A DNA stretch of 64,000 nt, from contig NZ_JACDUT010000006.1 of assembly GCF_013761245.1 (NCBI RefSeq), positions 175,813 through 239,812 on the forward strand, given 5' to 3'. Position numbers and translations under genes: made by a program. Below, in pieces: positions 7,127 through 16,386 of the stretch (position 1 is the first letter of the stretch; every line of letters starts with the position of its first letter). This DNA comes from Thermaerobacillus caldiproteolyticus (GTDB lineage Bacteria > Bacillota > Bacilli > Bacillales > Anoxybacillaceae). A model generated the notes under the pieces. That model did no database searches, was not told the DNA's origin, and was given only the letters and a program-made list of their open reading frames with translations.

Positions 7127-9382
7127 TTATACAAGCTTATCCAAAAACGCTAAAATGGTTTGCTTAATATTATCAGTTGCTTCTTCTATAACCCCAATGC
7201 AGGAAGGGCATCCCTTATCGCATGGACAGCTTTCAATCACTTTTTTAACTTCCCTCATGATTTCATCATAACGCTTAAACACTTCTTCTGATAACCCAAT
7301 ACCGCCCGGATAGCGGTCATACAAAAAGATCGTTGGCAAACCAGAATGAGCTGCTTTGATTTGCGGTACGACATGTACATCTCCACGATCACACATGACA
7401 AATACAGGAACTAAATTACTTAAAACATTCGAAATTCCCATTAGCACTTGTTCTATCGTTTGAGTACCTAAAGGAAATACATCTTCGGAAAAATCAATCC
7501 ATGTAGAACTAGTATGCAGTTCCTCTTCAGGTAAATGGATCGGGCCGGAGCCTATATTTTCGAACGTGCTTAACTTGATCTTCTTGAATATCGTCGGAAG
7601 AGCGTTTACAGTAACATCACCATAATGTAAACGCACAAAATTCCTTTCCTCTGCTTTATCTTCCTCGAGAACCTTTAGTTGGACAGCGAGGTTTGCATCA
7701 GTGAAATATTCTACATTCACTTCCCTTACATACGCTTTTTTCTCTTCCCAATCCAGCTTCTCTACTTGATACTGCACACCTTCATGAAGGTAAATCGCTT
7801 CCTCATGCAATAGAGTCATCGCACTAAAACGGTCCATTTCCCCTATCACTTTATGATTTGCAGTATTCGAAATATCAATAATGACCACATTTTCCTGCGA
7901 TGCTGAACGTAAACTAATATTATGCGCTGGAAACGATTCGTTCATCCAATGCCATTTCCCACCACTGTAGTGAAGCACTCGTTGCTCAGCAAGAAATTCC
8001 ATGATTTCATCAACTTCGATATGACCGAATTTTTCCCCTTTGCGAAAGGGTAATTCATATGCTGCACATTTCAAATGATCAACAAGAATAATTAAATTAT
8101 CCGGATTAATTCGCGCCGATTCCGGGGAGCGATTAAAAAAGTACTCAGGATGCTGTACAATATATTGGTCCATGGGGGCAGAACTCGCCACCATAATAAT
8201 GAGCGAATCTCCATGTCTTCGCCCAGCCCGTCCAGCTTGTTGCCATGTACTGGCGACCGTTCCCGGATATCCTGTCATAATACATACTTGAAGTTGTCCA
8301 ATATCGACTCCAAGCTCTAAGGCATTTGTGCTAACGACTCCTATAATCTCGCCACTCCGCAAGCCTTTTTCAATTTCTCGCCTCTGTTTTGGCAAATACC
8401 CGCCACGGTAACCACGAATCGTTTTAGGGCCTAGCTCATCCTTAACAAGTTCCTGAATATGGCTCAAAATGACTTCTACACGCACACGGCTACGCGCAAA
8501 AACAATGGTCTGGACATGATTTTTCAAAAATTCTTTGGCGAGGTGATTGACCTCTACTGTGGCGCTTTTCCGAATGTTTAACGGCTTGTTTATTACAGGT
8601 GGGTTATAGAAAACAAAATGCTTCCGCCCTCTAGGAGCCCCATTATTATCAATAAGAGCCATCGGTTCTCCGGTTAAATTTTCTGCAAGCTCTTTTGGAT
8701 TGGCAATTGTTGCTGATGTGCAAATAAACTGAGGATTGCTTCCATAAAAGCGACAAATGCGTTTTAAGCGCCTAATCACATTGGCAACATGACTCCCAAA
8801 TACCCCGCGATACGTGTGAAGCTCATCAATCACCACATATTTTAGATTTTCAAATAATGATACCCATTTTGTATGATGCGGTAAAATCGCAGAATGAAGC
8901 ATATCTGGATTTGTAATAACAATATGGCCTGCCTTACGAATTTTTTGGCGGATACTTGGTGCTGTATCTCCATCATACGTATAACTATTAATTGGAATTC
9001 CAATTTCCTCAATAATTTCGTTTAACTCACTTTTTTGATCTTGCGCAAGTGCTTTTGTCGGGAATAAGTAAAGCGCTCGGCTGTTCTCATCTTCAGCAAT
9101 CGCCTGCAGAACTGGCAAGTTATAACAAAGAGTCTTCCCAGAAGCCGTTGGGGTAACTGCTACAATATTTTTCCCTTCTTGAATCGCTTCGTAAGCAGAA
9201 TATTGATGCGTATAAAGTGCAGCAATTCCTCTTTGTTCTAAGGCTTTTCGAAGACGTTGATCGATCGTGTCCGGCATAGGAACCGTTTTCGCCTCTTGTG
9301 GTTCAATTTCATACCAATATATGACATTTGGATTACCTCTCAATTCTTCTATCAATTCAGAAAGGCTTTTTTTCTTCATCAT
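7127..9382 (-). CDS. mrfA: DNA helicase MrfA (YprA)
   Basis: A 751-aa superfamily 2 helicase. Motifs in order: TPTASGKTLCYN (Walker A), TNPDMLHSAILP, VIDELHTYRGVFGSH (DEAH-like box), CTSATIANP (motif III), then helicase domain 2 with GVVSTNALELGVDIG and QQAGRAGRRHGDS (motif VI). The C-terminal DUF1998-type region ends with the cysteine cluster CPCDKGCPSC, which binds a metal in MrfA. This architecture and the mrfB neighbour identify it as the mitomycin repair factor. Two ATGs stand at the start with GGTGAGGA upstream. Confidence 0.93.
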   Translation of the reverse strand: MMKKKSLSELIEELRGNPNVIYWYEIEPQEAKTVPMPDTIDQRLRKALEQRGIAALYTHQYSAYEAIQEGKNIVAVTPTASGKTLCYNLPVLQAIAEDENSRALYLFPTKALAQDQKSELNEIIEEIGIPINSYTYDGDTAPSIRQKIRKAGHIVITNPDMLHSAILPHHTKWVSLFENLKYVVIDELHTYRGVFGSHVANVIRRLKRICRFYGSNPQFICTSATIANPKELAENLTGEPMALIDNNGAPRGRKHFVFYNPPVINKPLNIRKSATVEVNHLAKEFLKNHVQTIVFARSRVRVEVILSHIQELVKDELGPKTIRGYRGGYLPKQRREIEKGLRSGEIIGVVSTNALELGVDIGQLQVCIMTGYPGTVASTWQQAGRAGRRHGDSLIIMVASSAPMDQYIVQHPEYFFNRSPESARINPDNLIILVDHLKCAAYELPFRKGEKFGHIEVDEIMEFLAEQRVLHYSGGKWHWMNESFPAHNISLRSASQENVVIIDISNTANHKVIGEMDRFSAMTLLHEEAIYLHEGVQYQVEKLDWEEKKAYVREVNVEYFTDANLAVQLKVLEEDKAEERNFVRLHYGDVTVNALPTIFKKIKLSTFENIGSGPIHLPEEELHTSSTWIDFSEDVFPLGTQTIEQVLMGISNVLSNLVPVFVMCDRGDVHVVPQIKAAHSGLPTIFLYDRYPGGIGLSEEVFKRYDEIMREVKKVIESCPCDKGCPSCIGVIEEATDNIKQTILAFLDKLV

Positions 9383-9707
9383 TTCCTCACCTCATTCAAT
9401 CCAACTCTTATTTTAATCAAAAATCTATCATGCTTTCTATAAAAATAATATTATCCCCCGTTATAACACCGGGATCAGCCGGAGGGTTATTTTCGGATTA
9501 TGCGGTGAGAACATGGTTTAGTTTGTTTTTAGGCAAAGCTCATATTAGTCCCTTAATGAATAAAACATTTGAAGAAAGCGCTGATGGGCAAAAGAACGGC
9601 TGTGAGTATCACCCGACAATCCCTAAGAGATGTTTCCATCTATCGGTTTCCTCATTCAAGGGTGTCTTCTTCCCTCTAAAACAAAGTGAGCCCAACTTTT
9701 TTCCATA
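9383..9707. other. Intergenic stretch without a recognisable gene
   Basis: 325 bp between mrfA and the aldehyde dehydrogenase relic. A plus-strand frame runs across it without stops (through PGSAGGLFSDYAVRTWFSLF and NGCEYHPTIPKRCFHLS) but has no credible ribosome site and matches no family I know. It may be a fragment of a mobile element or lost gene. Confidence 0.3.
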
Positions 9708-11071
9708 CTATTTTAACAACCGCTTCATCCATTTTAACGCATTCGGATGATTCGGGTACCGAATTGACAAATCTAACGCTGTCGTTTGTTTCAGAACGCT
9801 TTTATAATGGGAAAATGCATCAAAACTCGCCTTTCCATGATAAGCGCCAAACCCGCTTTGACCAACGCCGCCAAACGGTAAGTATGGTGTTGCAATATTC
9901 ATAAGCGTATCGTTAATGCAGCCACCGCCAAAGCTCACGCGCTCGATTATGTGTTGTTGAACGCGGTGATTTTCGGAAAATATATACAAAGCAAGCGGCT
10001 TTTCATAACGATGAATGCTCGCAATCGCTTCATCAATGGACGTAAAAGCAAATACAGGTAAAATCGGTCCGAAAATTTCTTCTTGCATGATTGGATCATC
10101 CCATGAGACCCCTTCGATGATGGTCGGTTCGATCCATCGCTGTTCGATCTCATATCGTCCACCGTGTACGATCGTTCCTTGGTGCAAAAAAGAAACCAGC
10201 CGTTTTGTGTGACGTTCGCTCACGATTTTCGCATAATGCTCGCTTGTTTCTGGCTGTTCTCCGTAAAACTCCCGAATATAATGCTTCATCTTTTCAAGAA
10301 GCTGCTCTTTTACCGCTTCGTGCACCAATAAATAATCAGGGGCGATACACGTCTGCCCAGCATTCGCGAACTTTCCCCAAACCAGCCGTTTTGCTGCCCG
10401 TTCAAGGTTCGCCGTTTCATCGACAATCGCAGGACTCTTTCCCCCTAATTCAAGCGTTAGCGGAGTGAGATGTCGACTCGCCGCTTCCATCACGATTTTT
10501 CCAACCGGAACGCTTCCGGTGAAAAAAATATGATCAAAGCGCAACTTTAATAGTTCCGTACTGACGTCAACTCCCCCTTCCACGACCGCCACATACTGCT
10601 CATCAAACGCCTTAGAAATGATTTTTTTCAAAAGTGCCGACATCTTCGGCGTATACTCTGATGGCTTCACAATTGCACAATTTCCTGCAGCGATGGCCCC
10701 ACTAACGGAGCGATTGCAAGCTGAAACGGATAATTCCAAGGAGCGATAATGAGGCTCACTCCATATGGTTCCGGGTAAAGAAAACTTTTCGCCCCCAAAT
10801 GTGTCAGCGGCGTTTTTACCCGCTTCGGCTTTGTCCATTTTCGCAAATGCTTCATCATAAAGCGGATTTCCTTATATACGAAACCAATTTCCATGCTATA
10901 TGCTTCAAGCGGTGATTTTCGCAATTCCTCATACAATGTTTCCATGATTTGTTCTTCGTATGATTCAATTGTCTCTTTTAGCTTTTTCAGCTGCTTTAGG
11001 CGAAATTTAACACTCGTCGTTTCTCCGGTGCGAAAATATTGTTGTTGCTTGGCTAGGAGTTCAGCACTCAT
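9708..11071 (-). pseudogene. Frameshifted NAD(P)-dependent aldehyde dehydrogenase (YwdH/AldX-like)
   Basis: Two frames together make one class 3-like aldehyde dehydrogenase of about 455 aa. The N-terminal part (11071 to about 10700) ends APWNYPFQLAIAPLVG; the rest continues in another frame as AIAAGNCAIVKPSEYTP, the NAD-binding region. The rest carries the catalytic glutamate in LTLELGGKSP and the catalytic cysteine in FANAGQTCIAPDY. The break is at a run of four C (10697-10700; G on the coding strand): one extra G would restore PLVGAIAAGN exactly. So this is either a genuine one-base deletion or a homopolymer sequencing error. The start overlaps the TetR gene by 11 bp, suggesting a two-gene operon controlled by that repressor. 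Confidence 0.85.
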
Positions 11072-11654
11072 GACAGTCCGCCCCCTTCACCCCATAGAAA
11101 AATAAACGAGCAAGTTCTTCCGTAAACCGTTCATCATACAAAGATGGATGGAGTCGATCCCCCATTTCTCTCCATATTTTTAAATAAAATAACAGTGTGT
11201 CGATCGAAATATTCGGGGCGATTTCTCGTTTTTGTTGTGCCTCCTTGACCATTTCGATAAACAGCGGAATGATCCGGGTTTGATATAAAGATTCTACGAC
11301 GTTCCGAATTTGTTCATCTTCTTTCATCAAGTTTTGAAAAAGATCTACACGAATTTGTCGAATCGCCCTTTTCTTTTCGAAAATAATATATTCGACTTTT
11401 TCTTGAAATGGACGGTCCGCTTTTAAAAATTGTTCACGTTGCTCCACTTGCTCAATGAGATATTCAATGATGACTTCTCTGATCAGCTGTTCCTTACTGT
11501 GAAAATGATTGTAAATCGTCACTTGCGACACATTTGCTTTTTTGGCAATATCGCTGATTTTAATATTTTTCGGATCTGTATCTTTTAACATTTCTAAAGT
11601 CGCTCGTTTAATATCTTGTTTTTTTCTTTCTGTCCGCTTGGCAAAGCCGCTCAT
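11061..11654 (-). CDS. TetR/AcrR-family transcriptional regulator
   Basis: A 197-aa protein with an N-terminal helix-turn-helix of the TetR type: ISDIAKKANVSQVTIYNHF, near residues 33-52, followed by HSKEQLIREVI. The rest is the variable helical ligand-binding domain. The ribosome site AGGAGGAAGGTGG precedes the ATG. It overlaps the aldehyde dehydrogenase relic downstream and is divergent from an ABC transporter, so the likely targets are its own operon and the 161-bp divergent region. The ligand cannot be told from sequence. Confidence 0.9.
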   Translation of the reverse strand: MSGFAKRTERKKQDIKRATLEMLKDTDPKNIKISDIAKKANVSQVTIYNHFHSKEQLIREVIIEYLIEQVEQREQFLKADRPFQEKVEYIIFEKKRAIRQIRVDLFQNLMKEDEQIRNVVESLYQTRIIPLFIEMVKEAQQKREIAPNISIDTLLFYLKIWREMGDRLHPSLYDERFTEELARLFFYGVKGADCHEC

Positions 11655-11731
11655 CGTACCACCTTCCTCCTTTTTATACTTCTATTATGACATTTAATGA
11701 AATAATTATAAATAAATATTTCAAAACTCAT

Positions 11732-11781
11732 TGACGATGAAATAATAAAAGCGTATGATGAAAAATGAAATATCCATCATA
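11732..11781 (+). promoter_or_regulatory. Promoter of the ABC transporter operon with a possible operator
   Basis: TTGACG (11732-11737), 17 bp, TATGAT (11755-11760). An imperfect dyad, ATGATG (11756-11761) with CATCAT (11776-11781), starts inside the -10 and would be well placed for the divergent TetR-family repressor. The promoter is clear; the operator is conjecture. Confidence 0.6.
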
Positions 11782-11815
11782 AAAAATTTCATTTTCACCT
11801 CGGAGGTGGAACATT

Positions 11816-12703
11816 ATGATTCAACTGCAAGGATTAACAAAAGTTTTTCCGAATGGCAAAGGAATTTTTGATATCACCTTTACTGTCGAAAAAGGTGAAG
11901 TGTTTGGTTTTTTAGGACCAAACGGTGCAGGCAAATCAACAACCATTAGACATTTAATGGGCTTTATGAAGCCGACAAAAGGGACGGCATCAATTAACAA
12001 TTTCAATTGTTGGAACGAAGCATCCTCGGTTCAGAAACATATAGGATACTTGCCCGGTGAAATCTCGTTCCTCGAAGGAATGACAGGATTCGAATTTTTA
12101 AACTTACTAGCTGGAATGCGCGGAATGAAAAACTTCAAATACCGCGATGAACTTATCGAAAGACTTCAATTTGATGTTCACACGCCAATACGAAAAATGT
12201 CAAAAGGAATGAAGCAAAAAGTTGGAATCGTTGCCGCGTTTATGCACGATCCCGAAGTGATTATTCTTGACGAGCCGACATCCGGTCTCGATCCGCTTAT
12301 GCAACAAACGTTTATTGAGATTGTTCTTGAAGAAAAGAAAAAAGGAAAGACGTTTTTCATGTCATCGCATAGTTTTCCTGAGATTGAAAGAACATGCGAC
12401 CGGGCTGCCATTATCAAAGATGGGCGAATCATTGCCGTGAAAAATATTCACGAACTTCAATCGATGCAACGAAAACTATTTGATGTCGTCTTAACATCTG
12501 AGTCAGAGGTTCAAGATCTTTTGCAATCACCATTAGACATTATCAGCCATAACGGCAATCGTGTGCGGATCGCTGTGCAAGGAAATTATGATACATTTAT
12601 CCGCGAACTTGCCAAATACAACGTTCAAAGTATGGATGTGCATGTGCAAAGTCTGGAAGACATCTTTATGAATTATTACGATCGGCGAGGTGATGAGCGA
12701 TGA
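11816..12703 (+). CDS. ABC transporter ATP-binding protein
   Basis: A 295-aa ATPase: Walker A GPNGAGKSTT (near residue 40), signature MSKGMKQKVGIVAAF, Walker B VIILDEPTSGLDP, switch histidine in FFMSSHSFPEIER. The C-terminal extension (from about residue 215) is typical of ABC-2 export ATPases of the antibiotic or bacteriocin-export kind. CGGAGGTGG precedes the ATG. Its stop overlaps the permease start by 4 bp (ATGA), so the pair is translationally coupled. The substrate is unknown. Confidence 0.93.
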   Translation: MIQLQGLTKVFPNGKGIFDITFTVEKGEVFGFLGPNGAGKSTTIRHLMGFMKPTKGTASINNFNCWNEASSVQKHIGYLPGEISFLEGMTGFEFLNLLAGMRGMKNFKYRDELIERLQFDVHTPIRKMSKGMKQKVGIVAAFMHDPEVIILDEPTSGLDPLMQQTFIEIVLEEKKKGKTFFMSSHSFPEIERTCDRAAIIKDGRIIAVKNIHELQSMQRKLFDVVLTSESEVQDLLQSPLDIISHNGNRVRIAVQGNYDTFIRELAKYNVQSMDVHVQSLEDIFMNYYDRRGDER

Positions 12704-13506
12704 ATTTCGCCTTATACAAGCAAATGCTAAAAGTTCATGGCAAAACCATATTGAGTTACTCCATCGGCTCTGCCTTTTATCTGTTATTAATTGTCGGGAT
12801 ATATCCGTCCATTGCCGATTCACAAGCAATGGAAAAGTTATTAAAACAAATGCCAGAGCAATGGCTCAAAGCATTTGGCTTGAATACCGGCATGGGAAAT
12901 CTGACCGAATTTGTCGCCGGAGAATATTATAGCTTACTTTTCATTTTAATCCTTTCGATTTACTGCATCATGACAGCCAATCAGCTCATGGCGCGGTTAA
13001 TCGATCGCGGTTCGATAGCGTATTTGCTTGCAACGCCGAATTCCCGGCAAAAAATCGCTTTTACCCAAGCACTTGTCCTTTTAACAGGTATAGTAACAAT
13101 TGTTTTTATCACAACAATAGCTGGAATCGCTGGTGCCGAGTGGCTCGTTTCCGACTACTCACTTGATCGCTCGTTATTTATCCAAATGAATCTTGTTGGT
13201 CTTCTACTATTTTTTTCCATCAGTGGCTATTCTTTCTTCTTTTCAGCCATTGTCAATGACGAAAAACAGGCATTGTCTTTATCAGCAGGTGTCACTTTCT
13301 TATTCTACTGTTTCGATTTAGTCGGTAAATTGGCTGAGAAAGTAGAATGGCTAAGAAACATCTCTCTATTTGCGACGTTTCAGCCAGCAGAAATTGCTCA
13401 AGGAAATGCAGATCTTCTTCCTGTATGCATTCTTTTATTTGCGTTAGGTATGATCAGCTATATAATGGCCATCCTTATCTTTTCGAAGCGCGATTTAGCG
13501 ATCTGA
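12700..13506 (+). CDS. ABC-2 type transporter permease
   Basis: A 268-aa membrane protein with about six hydrophobic spans (residues about 20-35, 75-95, 120-145, 165-185, 195-215, 245-262). It couples to the ATPase upstream through an ATGA overlap and its own site GAGGTGATG. Segments such as DRGSIAYLLATPNSRQKIA are typical of ABC-2 export permeases that act with a separate ATPase. With a divergent TetR regulator, drug or solvent efflux is a reasonable guess, not a demonstrated role. Confidence 0.9.
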   Translation: MNFALYKQMLKVHGKTILSYSIGSAFYLLLIVGIYPSIADSQAMEKLLKQMPEQWLKAFGLNTGMGNLTEFVAGEYYSLLFILILSIYCIMTANQLMARLIDRGSIAYLLATPNSRQKIAFTQALVLLTGIVTIVFITTIAGIAGAEWLVSDYSLDRSLFIQMNLVGLLLFFSISGYSFFFSAIVNDEKQALSLSAGVTFLFYCFDLVGKLAEKVEWLRNISLFATFQPAEIAQGNADLLPVCILLFALGMISYIMAILIFSKRDLAI

Positions 13507-13537
13507 CTTCTTGCAATCAAATAGCTTGTGTACAATG

Positions 13538-13580
13538 AAAAAGGACTGTTCCCTAACCAATAGAGGAAACAGTCCTTTTT
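13538..13580. terminator. Bidirectional terminator between the ABC permease and the BI-1-like gene
   Basis: AAAAAGGACTGTT (13538-13550) pairs with AACAGTCCTTTTT (13568-13580), with A and T runs on both flanks, so it can end both convergent transcripts. Confidence 0.85.
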
Positions 13581-13594
13581 GTATAAAGGTTCGA

Positions 13595-14233
13595 TCAATC
13601 TTCATCGCTTGCGAAAAAACGTAAAATGTAAGTAAATAAGTTAATAAAATCGAGATAGATATTGACGACAATCATCGGAATGTCCGCTTCAGAAAATCCG
13701 TAACGTGCTAACCGATTGATGTCGTAAATCGTAAATCCAAGAAAAATCAAAATCCCTAATGCGGAAATGCCCATTTGCCCGACACTAGAAAACGGAATAA
13801 AAAATTGAATGAGGAGTAAGCCGAGTAAAGCAAATGCTCCCATCATTAAAAAGCTGCCAAGAAAGGAGAAGTCCTCTTTCGTTTTCGCTGCATAAAGCGC
13901 TACTCCCGTAAAGGATACAACCGCTAATGCAAACCCTTTTAACACCGCAGCCGCGCCAATGATCGCAATATACTGTGCAATGAGCGGAAATAACGTCGCA
14001 CCAGAAACAAACATAAAACTATACATAAGTGGATAGCCGACTGCTCTTTTGCTTCTTGCGAATATCATCACAATCAATAAAATCAATTCTAGTACGAGGA
14101 GTGGAAAGTACATTATTGCGGGAATCCATTGACCGACGTATAATCCCCCTGTAGCTACCGCTAATGCAGCCAAAAACGTAAACACTAATTTCGCAATTGG
14201 ACTCGATGAATACGTTGATGAATAATTCACCAT
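13595..14233 (-). CDS. Bax inhibitor-1/YccA family membrane protein (YetJ-like)
   Basis: A 212-aa protein with seven hydrophobic spans. The aspartates of FTIYDINRLARYG (near residue 170) and NIYLDFINLFTYILRFF (near residue 195) match the paired aspartates that gate calcium leak in B. subtilis YetJ (214 aa). Length and C-terminus agree with that family. GGGGGAATG precedes the start. It is monocistronic between a shared terminator and a non-coding stretch. Calcium leak across the cytoplasmic membrane is inferred from the family. Confidence 0.88.
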   Translation of the reverse strand: MVNYSSTYSSSPIAKLVFTFLAALAVATGGLYVGQWIPAIMYFPLLVLELILLIVMIFARSKRAVGYPLMYSFMFVSGATLFPLIAQYIAIIGAAAVLKGFALAVVSFTGVALYAAKTKEDFSFLGSFLMMGAFALLGLLLIQFFIPFSSVGQMGISALGILIFLGFTIYDINRLARYGFSEADIPMIVVNIYLDFINLFTYILRFFASDED

Positions 14234-14299
14234 TCATTCCCCCTTTTTTACTCAGTTTATCATATTGCGGCTTATTGGTCATTGGTTTGTTGGATCTTT

Positions 14300-14850
14300 T
14301 TTGTTATAAAAGAAGAAAAATGAAATGTCTAATTGGATATCAACGTGATTATAAATCGGCTATCGAAAACTCTGCCGTTACTGAACCGTTTTTTTACTCT
14401 ATGCTAATCCAAAAAGAAGCTTAAAGTGGAGTAGCATTTTTATAAACGTTTTTTTCTTTAGGAACAATATTGAGGTAATTCCTTTTTACGTATCAACTAA
14501 AAAGGCTGTAGATCGTTATTTTTGCTAGCTGTCGTCATTGGAAATATTCCTTGTTATATCTTTGTCAAGCGAGATTTTTTTCGTATCCGCACCGTATTTT
14601 CCCCTGTGTTTCTAACTACCATTGACAACAATGATACTTACTTTTCCATTCGTCGTATTGATCGGTGTTTATTACAACCTGAAAGATTGACTGTGAAAAA
14701 TTCCATTTTACATGGCCATTATCCACGGAATGCTTTTGAAACCTTTGCATTCATCCGTACACAAATGACTCGATACGAATACAAATGGGATTTTTAGTTA
14801 CGCTAGACCATTCTCTACAAAAAGGAAGCAAGATATACATACATATCTGA
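14300..14850 (+). other. Possible relic of a lost plus-strand gene
   Basis: No intact gene. Broken plus-strand frames can be read in turn: MKCLIGYQRDYKSAIENSAV (from 14321), NNIEVIPFYVSTKKAVDRYF (about 14461-14520) and, in the frame from 14522, FSPVFLTTIDNNDTYFSIRR to a stop at 14797. They change frame several times, as in a decaying gene. I do not recognise the family. Confidence 0.3.
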
Positions 14851-14856
14851 TACGAT

Positions 14857-14884
14857 AAAAAGCTCGCGATCATGCGAGCTTTTT
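14857..14884. terminator. Terminator of the cysteine synthase gene
   Basis: AAAAAGCTCGC (14857-14867) pairs with GCGAGCTTTTT (14874-14884); symmetric A/T runs make it usable on both strands. It directly follows the stop at 14897. Confidence 0.85.
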
Positions 14885-14896
14885 GACATTTAGAAA

Positions 14897-15820
14897 TTAA
14901 TCCGCAAATAAATCCGAAGACAAATATCGCTCCCCGGAATCTGGGGCCATACAAAGAACACGTGCTTCCTTAGGAAGGCGTTTGGCTACTTCGATGGCGT
15001 AATAGGCTGCGGCACCTGCTGAAGCGCCAACGAGAATTCCTTCCTCGGCAGCAAGACGGCGCGACATCATTTGCGCATCTTCATCCTTAATTAAAAAAAT
15101 GTCATCGTAAATATTACGATTTAATATTTTCGGAATAAAACCTGGACCGGTTCCGGGAATTTTATGCGGGCCCGGTTTTCCACCTGACAACACAGGCGAG
15201 CCATATGGTTCGACAACATAAATTCGTAAGTAGGGAATATGTTTCTTCAATTCCTCTCCTGTTCCCGTTACCGTTCCGCCCGTACCGGCTGTTAAGACAA
15301 ACGCATCGAGCTTCCCATCAAACGCCTCCAAAATTTCTATCGCTGTACTGTGACGGTGCGCATCCGGATTAGCCGCATTCTCAAATTGCATCGGGATAAA
15401 ACTATTCGGAATTTGCGCAGCAAGCCGATTTGCTTCATCAATCGCTCCTTGCATGCGCAGCTCAGCTGGAGTCAAATACACTTCTGCCCCATACGCTTTT
15501 AAAATTTTAACCCGCTCCACTGTCGCATTATCCGGCATCGTAATGATGCATCGGTAGCCTTTTGCAGCACATACCATCGCCAGACCAATTCCGGTATTCC
15601 CTGAAGTCGGCTCAATAATCGTGCTTTTTCCGGGAATAATCTTTCCTGCCATTTCGGCCCGGCGAATCATATTGAGCGCAGCCCTGTCTTTGACACTTCC
15701 TCCCGGATTAAAAAATTCCAATTTTATATATACATCTGCTCCATGCGGGTCAGGAATTCGGTTTAGTTTTACAACCGGCGTATTCCCGATTAAATCTAGG
15801 ATTGATTCGTATCGTTTCAT
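14897..15820 (-). CDS. Cysteine synthase family protein (O-acetylserine sulfhydrylase-like)
   Basis: A 307-aa PLP enzyme of fold type II. The PLP lysine is in FNPGGSVKDRAAL (near residue 44), the substrate loop in EPTSGNTGIGLA, the phosphate-binding glycine loop in LTAGTGGTVTGTG, and the C-terminal VGASAGAAAYYA closes the cofactor site. The family makes cysteine from O-acetylserine and sulfide; a cystathionine beta-synthase-like role (as for MccA) cannot be excluded. The start at 15820 (MKRYESILDLIGNTP) is chosen for GGAG 6 nt upstream. It resembles B. subtilis YtkP in size; which paralogue it is stays open. Confidence 0.9.
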   Translation of the reverse strand: MKRYESILDLIGNTPVVKLNRIPDPHGADVYIKLEFFNPGGSVKDRAALNMIRRAEMAGKIIPGKSTIIEPTSGNTGIGLAMVCAAKGYRCIITMPDNATVERVKILKAYGAEVYLTPAELRMQGAIDEANRLAAQIPNSFIPMQFENAANPDAHRHSTAIEILEAFDGKLDAFVLTAGTGGTVTGTGEELKKHIPYLRIYVVEPYGSPVLSGGKPGPHKIPGTGPGFIPKILNRNIYDDIFLIKDEDAQMMSRRLAAEEGILVGASAGAAAYYAIEVAKRLPKEARVLCMAPDSGERYLSSDLFAD

Positions 15821-15966
15821 CGGCATCTCCAACCTTTATTCGCTCATTCTTATTTGATTATATGACTTTCATCATTTCCTTTCAATGCTTCACACATTTG
15901 TCATCATTATCGTATTCGGCACACATCTTGCCTTTATCATGAAGCATTAGAAATGGGAGGAAGACT

Positions 15967-16140
15967 ATGAAAAAGTACATTTTATCCTTTTTTATCGAAA
16001 CAGGAGCAGGTTTATTATTAACGGAGCGGTGGCTCATGGGGGCATTAACCATCACTCGCATCATCGTGATGGACATGGCGAACATATTTCCATGTTCGAT
16101 GCCGTGGAAAAAGCCGGTGAAACATGTGCTTTCGACTTAA
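15967..16140 (+). CDS. Small hypothetical protein (57 aa), possibly a broken gene
   Basis: The frame begins MKKYILSFFIETGAGLLL after an excellent ribosome site (GGGAGGAAG) and ends at TAA 16138-16140. The N-terminal half is hydrophobic. A second frame overlapping it has a histidine-rich stretch (INHHSHHRDGHGEHI) and reads on to 16313, and further pieces (MYIVKLNDEKETIVTIASDG; GKNAARIIEKETETIAA) follow in other frames up to about 16345. This suggests one or two small genes damaged by frameshifts. No family recognised. Confidence 0.4.
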   Translation: MKKYILSFFIETGAGLLLTERWLMGALTITRIIVMDMANIFPCSMPWKKPVKHVLST

Positions 16141-16343
16141 ATGATGTAGGGGGTCACGAATCATGGAATGTACATCGTCAAACTGAACGACGAAAAAGAA
16201 ACAATCGTAACTATTGCTTCAGATGGTACGCAATGAGTAAAGAAGCAAACAAGCTCACCTCGATTAGCATTTGGACGGGTATTTTCTTAGCGGCAAAAAT
16301 GCTGCGCGCATAATCGAAAAAGAAACAGAAACAATAGCCGCCT

Positions 16344-16382
16344 AAAAATCAAGAGGACCTCCCCTCACGGTCCGTCCCCTTT
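16344..16382 (-). terminator. Probable terminator of the sensor kinase operon
   Basis: On the minus strand a GGACC/GGTCC stem with a 9-nt loop is followed by TCTTGATTTTT, just after the kinase stop at 16387. The stem is short and carries a bulge. Confidence 0.5.
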
Positions 16383-16386
16383 TCGT

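Noticed and set aside
9440..9705. Stop-free plus-strand frame as a real protein gene
   Set aside because: No ribosome site and no family recognised; kept only as an unassigned stretch.
11698..11724. TGAAA…TTTCA dyad before the TetR gene as operator
   Set aside because: Only five bases match at each end in an AT-rich stretch; chance is likely.
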